Assembly: GCA_944389075.1 (NCBI GenBank)
Contig: CALXLA010000028.1
Coordinates: 1-64,000, forward strand
Reading direction: 5' to 3'
DNA from: an uncultured Spirochaetaceae bacterium
GTDB taxonomy: Bacteria > Spirochaetota > Spirochaetia > Sphaerochaetales > Sphaerochaetaceae
Length of the DNA: 64,000 bases
The position numbers and the translations under genes were made by a program. Position 1 is the stretch's first letter, and each line of letters starts with the position of its first letter. The notes beneath the pieces were generated by a model. That model made no database searches, was not told where the DNA came from, and worked only from the letters and a program-made list of their open reading frames with translations. Positions 59,220-64,000 of the stretch are shown here, one piece after another.

Positions 59220-59905
59220 ACTGTGATCGTGAGCTTACGGCCTGAGCATGGCTCTATGTAGCTTATCGAGATAGCCTCAAGGCCGAACTCACTGCATTCC
59301 TCTCCGCCATACTGCACATCGCCTGCTATCGGATGGCCTGCCCATGCGAGATGGCATCTTATCTGATGGCGGAAGCCTCTTGTGATCGTGCACATGAAGA
59401 CATCATCATCCTCAGGTATGACGCTTGTAGTATAAATCCTTCCGTTCTTTGGCATATTGTGCTGATTCTGCAGCACGGGACGTACGCTTTTCCCTTTTGG
59501 CCCGAATGAGCGGAAACATGATGTGATTGCAGAAGGCCCCTCCGTTATATCAAGAAGGGGGAAAGGCTCGAAACCATCATTGAAGGAGCGGCCAGAAGTC
59601 GTCCTGGCTCTGTATTCCTTGACGATCATATCCTTTGCCTGCTGATGGAGAAGCGCATTATAAGCGCGCTGATTCCTTGCAATGAGCACAAGGCCGGACG
59701 TGAGATTGTCCAGCCTGTGGATGACGCCGCCCTCCCATTCATTCTCGCCATGGCAGCAGACAATCTCATGATTATACGCTGCGGCTATCGAAAGAAGAGT
59801 GCGGCCATCGATTGTATTCCTGAGCGGCACCGTAGGGATACCGCTCTCCTTCCACCACACGAGGGTGTCAGGGCCTTCGAAGACAAGATAGGACTCAGTC
59901 GTCAC
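59216..59905 (-). CDS. RluA family pseudouridine synthase
   Basis: A 229-residue enzyme with GGVIHRLDNLTSGLVLIARNQRAYNALLHQQ near residue 58, which holds the catalytic Asp in H-R-L-D. It lacks an S4 RNA-binding domain, as in the shorter family members, and ITRGFRHQIRCHLAWAGHPIAGDVQYGG is the C-terminal conserved part. It begins with GTG, overlapping the end of the BI-1 gene by 11 bases. The target rRNA or tRNA site is unknown. The stop overlaps the purU stop by four bases. Confidence 0.9.
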   Translation of the reverse strand: MTTESYLVFEGPDTLVWWKESGIPTVPLRNTIDGRTLLSIAAAYNHEIVCCHGENEWEGGVIHRLDNLTSGLVLIARNQRAYNALLHQQAKDMIVKEYRARTTSGRSFNDGFEPFPLLDITEGPSAITSCFRSFGPKGKSVRPVLQNQHNMPKNGRIYTTSVIPEDDDVFMCTITRGFRHQIRCHLAWAGHPIAGDVQYGGEECSEFGLEAISISYIEPCSGRKLTITV

Positions 59906-60602
59906 TTCTTGCGAAAATCCTGAGGAGATAAAGGAAGATATTCAGGAAATCAAGATAGAGCTCAAGAGCACCGAGGATACCAACCTTCGTAAGTTCCTCA
60001 TTTGTCATCTGATTGCCATATGATGCATTTATATCCGCAACCTTCCTTGCATCCCATGCCGTAAGACCTGTAAAAAGCACTACACCGACAATCGAGATTA
60101 TGAAATCAAAGCCTGAGGAACGGAAGAATAGATTCAGTACGCTGACAGCGACAAGTCCGAAGAGAGCCATGAAGAGGTACTCTCCCCATCCCCTGATATC
60201 CTTCTTAGTGATGCTTCCCCAGACAGCTGCGCCAGCGAATGCGAAAGCCGCTGCAGCGAATGCCCTAGTGATAGTCACGCCAGTATAGGCGATGAAGATG
60301 GAAGACAGCGCAAGACCTGTCAGTGCGCTATAGCCGAGGAAGAGTCCTATGGCTGTACCTGTGCGCAGGCTTTCTATGCGCCCGGAGAGGACAAATACCA
60401 CAGCAAGCTCCGCAATCATGAGCACGATAGTGCCTACAGGATTGAGCGTTATATATCTGAGTACGACCTCTGATGTCGAGGCGACATATGAAACAACTGC
60501 AGTAAGCACAAGGCCTGCAAGCATCCAGAGATACACATTCCTGAGAAGGACGTTCTCTCTGGCTTTTACATCATGGAGTATAAGTTCTCTGTTATCTGAC
60601 AT
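59895..60602 (-). CDS. Bax inhibitor-1/YccA family membrane protein
   Basis: A 235-residue protein with seven predicted membrane segments. LRNVYLWMLAGLVLTAVVSYVAS and TGRIESLRTGTAIGLFLGYSALTGLALSSIFIAYTG, ending ALELYLDFLNIFLYLLRIFARSDD, match the family (YccA, YbhL, TMBIM). It may be a Ca2+ leak or proton-linked channel; the pH-sensing Asp pair DFLN..D near the C-terminus is present. The ATG at 60602 has AGGAGAACAT upstream. Confidence 0.92.
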   Translation of the reverse strand: MSDNRELILHDVKARENVLLRNVYLWMLAGLVLTAVVSYVASTSEVVLRYITLNPVGTIVLMIAELAVVFVLSGRIESLRTGTAIGLFLGYSALTGLALSSIFIAYTGVTITRAFAAAAFAFAGAAVWGSITKKDIRGWGEYLFMALFGLVAVSVLNLFFRSSGFDFIISIVGVVLFTGLTAWDARKVADINASYGNQMTNEELTKVGILGALELYLDFLNIFLYLLRIFARSDD

Positions 60603-60680
60603 ATGTTCTCCTATTGAAGAATATAACATAGACCATGGCCTGAGGAAACATATTCACTCAAAATGCACATTATCCTTCCA

Positions 60681-62036
60681 TCACGCCTTCTCACTCTCAT
60701 CCCTGACAATCTTCCTGTACCTGAGGAGTATGAACAGCGAGAGGATGAATACAGCAAGCGTCGTCAGCGGAAGATTCAGCCATATTCCCAGGATATCCAG
60801 CGATGAGAGAACCAGAAGGAATATCAGTGGAAACACAAATGCGCTGGATACGGAAATCAGTCCTGCATAGACAGGCTTACCGATTGCGGACATGAAGCAC
60901 TGAGTCGCTATCGGGAACCATCTGATGAAATAGACAAGCGAGAAGATCCTCACAGCAGGTATGCCCATCTCCATGATCACATCAGACTTTGTATCGACAA
61001 AGAGATTCACAGCAGTCTCCGGTGAAATGAACAGGAATATGCCAAGAGCGGCTGAAACCACAGCACCGGTTATATAGCAACATCTCTCAAGAGCGGCAAC
61101 CCGCTTGAAATGCCTTGCGCCCCAGTTATATCCGACAGATGGCTGCAGCGAATCGAATGTACCATAAAGAAGAGGAACAGCCACGCCATCGGCAGCCATG
61201 AGGATGCCATAGACAGTAACGGCAGATGCTCCTCCTAAGGAAAGAAGTATCACATTCATCGTGATTGAGATGATTCTCCCCGATACATTGGAAAGGAATG
61301 ATGGAAGGCCGCATGAGATGATTGTCTTCATCATGCTCATATGGAAATGAGGCTTCGTGAACCTGAGATTCATCCGTCCCCTAATGAATGGATAGAAACC
61401 GAATACGACAGCGCTTGTCATGCCTATGCACGTACCGAACGCCGCAAAGCCAACGCCGCCACCGAGAACCGCGACGAAAAGGAACTCAAAGACGACTGCT
61501 ACAGCCGCAAGCAGCATATTCATGATCAGGGAACGTCTGATCCTGCCGCAGATCCTCTGATAGTTATCGACAGCGTAGACGAACGTCGTGAATGGCGAGA
61601 AGATCGCGTACACCCTGAGATATGCCACCGCATGCGGAATAAGCTCTTCCTCTGCGCCCATGATCCGGAATATAGATGGCGCAGATGCATAAAGTGCGAT
61701 GCCCGCTGCGATTCCGGCTATGAAGATCATAAGGACAGAGCATGTGAAGATATTATCGGCTTCCTTCCTTTCTCCCCGACCGAGCATGATCGCAATCGGA
61801 ACGGATGAGCCTACACCTATCATGTCCGATATAGCGAAATTGATGATTACGAAAGGAAGTGCGAGATTGAAACCGGCAAAAGCCTCTGCCCCTGCTGCCC
61901 TGCCGATTATGATTCCCTCAAGAAGATAGTAAAGCGATGAGAAAAGCATTCCGGCAGCACCGGGAACAGCAGCCCTGAAGAAAAGATTAAGGGGCTTTGT
62001 CTCCACGAAAAGCCTTTCAGTATCCTTGTCTGTCAT
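60681..62036 (-). CDS. MATE family efflux transporter
   Basis: A 451-residue MATE protein with 12 segments: ETKPLNLFFRAAVPGAAGMLFSSLYYLLEGIIIGRAAGAEAFAGFNL is the start and AVLGGGVGFAAFGTCIGMTSAVVFGFYPFIRGRMNLRFTKPHF the central part. The ATG at 62036 is chosen for AGGAGGGGAA upstream. It has no obvious partner and lies downstream of the UPF0210 gene by 51 bases. Confidence 0.92.
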   Translation of the reverse strand: MTDKDTERLFVETKPLNLFFRAAVPGAAGMLFSSLYYLLEGIIIGRAAGAEAFAGFNLALPFVIINFAISDMIGVGSSVPIAIMLGRGERKEADNIFTCSVLMIFIAGIAAGIALYASAPSIFRIMGAEEELIPHAVAYLRVYAIFSPFTTFVYAVDNYQRICGRIRRSLIMNMLLAAVAVVFEFLFVAVLGGGVGFAAFGTCIGMTSAVVFGFYPFIRGRMNLRFTKPHFHMSMMKTIISCGLPSFLSNVSGRIISITMNVILLSLGGASAVTVYGILMAADGVAVPLLYGTFDSLQPSVGYNWGARHFKRVAALERCCYITGAVVSAALGIFLFISPETAVNLFVDTKSDVIMEMGIPAVRIFSLVYFIRWFPIATQCFMSAIGKPVYAGLISVSSAFVFPLIFLLVLSSLDILGIWLNLPLTTLAVFILSLFILLRYRKIVRDESEKA

Positions 62037-62087
62037 TTCCCCTCCTGGGACATTAGACACTATTGAGTATAGTCGATAGTCAACAAC

Positions 62088-63455
62088 TCAGTTCCTGAAG
62101 CTGTGGACAGGCGCAGGGATTCTTCCGCCTCTTCTTACGAATGCATCACAGGAGAAGCTGCTGACAGCCATCACAGGAGCATAGCCAAGAAGCCCTCCGA
62201 AGTATGCGGTATCGCCGACATCCTTTCCAGCTACAGGAATGATTCTCACCGCTGTCGTCTTCTGGTTTATCATGCCTATAGCCATCTCATCTGCGATTAT
62301 GCCTGAGATGGAAGATGGCGATGTATTGCCTGGAATCGCAATCATATCAAGACCGACAGAGCATATGCATGTCATTGCCTCAAGCTTCTCGATGGAAAGC
62401 GCACCTGCATTCACTGCATTTATCATTCCCTGATCTTCACTGACAGGGATGAATGCGCCTGAAAGGCCTCCGACATAGCTCGATGCCATTATACCGCCCT
62501 TCTTGACCTGATCATTGAGAAGCGCAAGCGCAAGCGTCGTCCCAGGAGCTCCTGTCCTTTCAAGGCCCATGCCCTCAAGTATATCTGATATCGAATCTCC
62601 GATTGCAGGAGTCGGTGCGAGGGAGAGGTCTACTATGCCGAAAGGTATTCCCATTCGCTCTGATGCTTCTTTTGCAACAAGCTGTCCGAGCCTTGTTATC
62701 TTGAATGCCGTCTTCTTGATAGTCTCGGCAAGGACCCCGAAATCCTTTCCCTCAACTCCCCTGATTGCATGCCTTATGACACCAGGTCCGCTTACGCCTA
62801 CATTGATGACGCTGTCGGCCTCAGTCACGCCATGAAAGGCGCCTGCCATGAATGGGTTGTCATCGGGAGCATTGCAGAACACTACAAGCTTGGCACATGC
62901 AGAGGAATCTGAAGATGCGGTAAGCTCGCTGGCCTTCCTGATGATCTCTCCCATCATCAGGACTGCATCCATATTGATGCCGACCTTCGTGGAGCCTACT
63001 GCGACAGATGAGCATACACGCTCTGTTGCGGAAAGCGCCTCAGGAATGGAAAGCATGAGATTTCTTTCTGCCTCCGTCATGCCTTTCACCGGAAGGGCGG
63101 AAAAGCCTCCGAGGAAATTGACGCCAGTCTCCTTTGCAGCCCTGTCGAGAGTCTGGGCGATCTTCACGAAATCCTCCGGACTCTTTGCACATGATGCGCC
63201 TACAATCGCAGCAGGCGTTATCGATATGCGCTTATTGACGATAGGAATCGCATAATCCCTCTCTATCTCCTCACCTGTCCTTACGAGGTCCTTGGCAACA
63301 GTCGTTATCCTGTCATATACCTTGCGGCAGGTTGTCTCCAGATTATCTGACATGCATTCAAGGAGGGAAATGCCAAGAGTTATGGTCCTGACATCAAGAT
63401 TCTCCTTCTCGATCATCGAATTGGTCTCTATTACTTCAGAAAGATTTATCATCAT
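62088..63455 (-). CDS. UPF0210 (DUF711) family protein
   Basis: A 455-residue soluble protein matching the UPF0210/DUF711 family in length. [48 protein letters not shown] opens it, and [55 protein letters not shown] and [40 protein letters not shown] are conserved. The function is not established. It lies after an ACT-domain gene (UPF0237) with a four-base overlap (ATGA), and this pairing is a conserved feature, so the two probably cooperate. Confidence 0.9.
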   Translation of the reverse strand: MMINLSEVIETNSMIEKENLDVRTITLGISLLECMSDNLETTCRKVYDRITTVAKDLVRTGEEIERDYAIPIVNKRISITPAAIVGASCAKSPEDFVKIAQTLDRAAKETGVNFLGGFSALPVKGMTEAERNLMLSIPEALSATERVCSSVAVGSTKVGINMDAVLMMGEIIRKASELTASSDSSACAKLVVFCNAPDDNPFMAGAFHGVTEADSVINVGVSGPGVIRHAIRGVEGKDFGVLAETIKKTAFKITRLGQLVAKEASERMGIPFGIVDLSLAPTPAIGDSISDILEGMGLERTGAPGTTLALALLNDQVKKGGIMASSYVGGLSGAFIPVSEDQGMINAVNAGALSIEKLEAMTCICSVGLDMIAIPGNTSPSSISGIIADEMAIGMINQKTTAVRIIPVAGKDVGDTAYFGGLLGYAPVMAVSSFSCDAFVRRGGRIPAPVHSFRN

Positions 63456-63724
63456 ATCCTCTGCATGCTGCTGAAAATCTCTTCCCTCTGGAGCTTGATG
63501 ATGCACGACATACCTTTGCCAAGCTCGGAAAGCTCTTCAGAAAGCAGCTTGAATTCCTTAGTGGAATCATCTGCATCCGCAATCATCATCATATTGAAGA
63601 AACCATCGACTATCGTCTGGCTTATATCCAGAATATTCACATTGTTATCAGCAAGGTATGTGCAGACTCTGGCAATTATACCTACCTGATCACGGCCAAC
63701 TACCGTTATGATTGATTTACTCAT
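63452..63724 (-). CDS. ACT domain protein, UPF0237 family
   Basis: A 90-residue ACT-domain protein. [54 protein letters not shown] has the ACT strand-helix-strand pattern and the Asp-Gly ligand position of amino-acid sensing domains. It overlaps the UPF0210 gene by four bases. A start six codons upstream (63742) is possible, but 63724 gives the standard family length. Confidence 0.9.
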   Translation of the reverse strand: MSKSIITVVGRDQVGIIARVCTYLADNNVNILDISQTIVDGFFNMMMIADADDSTKEFKLLSEELSELGKGMSCIIKLQREEIFSSMQRI

Positions 63725-63761
63725 AACTGAAAGATATAGCAAAAAGGCAATCTGTGCACAA

Positions 63762-64000
63762 TCACCTTAAATGCTTTTCGATGGTGCGCCTGTATACTGC
63801 CTCGACTGACTCTGCAAAATGCTGGATTGAGAAAATCCATCCAAGTCTGGAGGATTCCCGTCCCATCCTGCCACGCAGATCTGCATCGGCAATCACCTTG
63901 TCAGCATAATCCGTGAGTTCCCCGGACGTAGAGAATCTGTAACCATTCACGCCATTGTAGATGACACCATCAAGGACATCATCATCGCGGCAGATAAGGG
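63762..64000 (-). CDS. Glycosyltransferase (family 4-like), C-terminal part
   Basis: The frame is open at the window edge; the first visible codons read LICRDDDVLDGVIYNGVNGYRFSTSGELTDYADKVIADADLRGRMGRESSRLGWIFSIQHFAESVEAVYRRTIEKHLR and stop at 63762. The NG-Y-x-F and ad..lr..mg..sr pattern is that of GT-B glycosyltransferases of group 1. It is cut by the window end, so donor and acceptor cannot be judged. Confidence 0.6.
   Translation of the reverse strand, partial: LICRDDDVLDGVIYNGVNGYRFSTSGELTDYADKVIADADLRGRMGRESSRLGWIFSIQHFAESVEAVYRRTIEKHLR

Noticed and set aside
1-64000. CRISPR array or prophage
   Set aside because: No regularly spaced repeats, and no phage structural or packaging genes were seen on either strand.

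Overview
The window looks like the chromosome of an anaerobic, host-associated spirochaete, probably close to Sphaerochaeta or Treponema; this is inferred from protein style, not from a marker gene. Pointers are a solute-binding protein whose signal peptide ends in FAGGAEE, lysine synthesis through LL-diaminopimelate aminotransferase (DapL), a minimal SufC/SufB-type Fe-S assembly pair (SMS), a small 2[4Fe-4S] ferredoxin, an aldehyde ferredoxin oxidoreductase-like protein and many sugar-type transporters. It carries mostly chromosomal housekeeping and catabolic genes, with a few decayed accessory genes. I saw no CRISPR array, rRNA operon or intact prophage.

Layout. 1-620: edge of a PD-(D/E)XK (Rpn/transposase-like) nuclease gene. 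822-9009 (minus): a catabolic operon made of an M24 creatinase/peptidase-like protein that has lost the metal-binding Asp residues, an RbsA/C/C/B-type ABC importer, a ROK regulator and an MFS permease, with a promoter and a perfect 15-bp inverted repeat at its head. 9320-14120: MATE pump, standalone DUF3320-like protein, orphan fold-II PLP enzyme, threonine synthase. 14122-25285: secreted InlB-repeat protein, two divergent lipoproteins (one a dead tyrosine-phosphatase-like protein), iron alcohol dehydrogenase, a thioredoxin-CcdA membrane redox pair, a YihY-wHTH fusion, a lipase, YfcE, an AOR-like protein, an AI-2E-type permease. 25286-26972: phosphate permease Pit with its DUF47 partner. 27113-33353 (minus): a LacI-regulated tripartite tricarboxylate-type transporter with two Gfo/Idh/MocA dehydrogenases.

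33639-43188: GNAT acetyltransferase, SF1 helicase-nuclease, secreted hydrolase, YczE-like membrane protein, tRNA-Val(GAC) followed by a possible integrase scar, SmsB/SmsC, a frameshifted alpha/beta hydrolase and a DUF4867 protein. 43355-45351: LytTR/GHKL two-component system. 45338-50297 (minus): lysine operon dapB-dapA-dapL-lysA plus two tandem acyl-CoA thioesterases. 50375-53971: topoisomerase III-type enzyme and a divergent MATE pump. 54103-55276: ferredoxin, then a decayed DUF3800 gene and an HNH endonuclease tail. 55327-59219: nfeD-SPFH and xseA-xseB-purU. 59216-64000 (minus): RluA-type synthase, BI-1 protein, MATE pump, UPF0210 with its ACT partner UPF0237, and the end of a glycosyltransferase gene.

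Two genome-scale patterns stand out. Many genes that begin a transcription unit have no Shine-Dalgarno but carry a -10-like hexamer only about 5-10 bases before the ATG, sometimes with a well-spaced -35, which suggests leaderless mRNAs; internal operon genes mostly have good GGAGG sites or ATGA overlaps. And nearly every convergent gene pair is separated by at most one base or overlaps (up to 142 bp) with no visible terminator.
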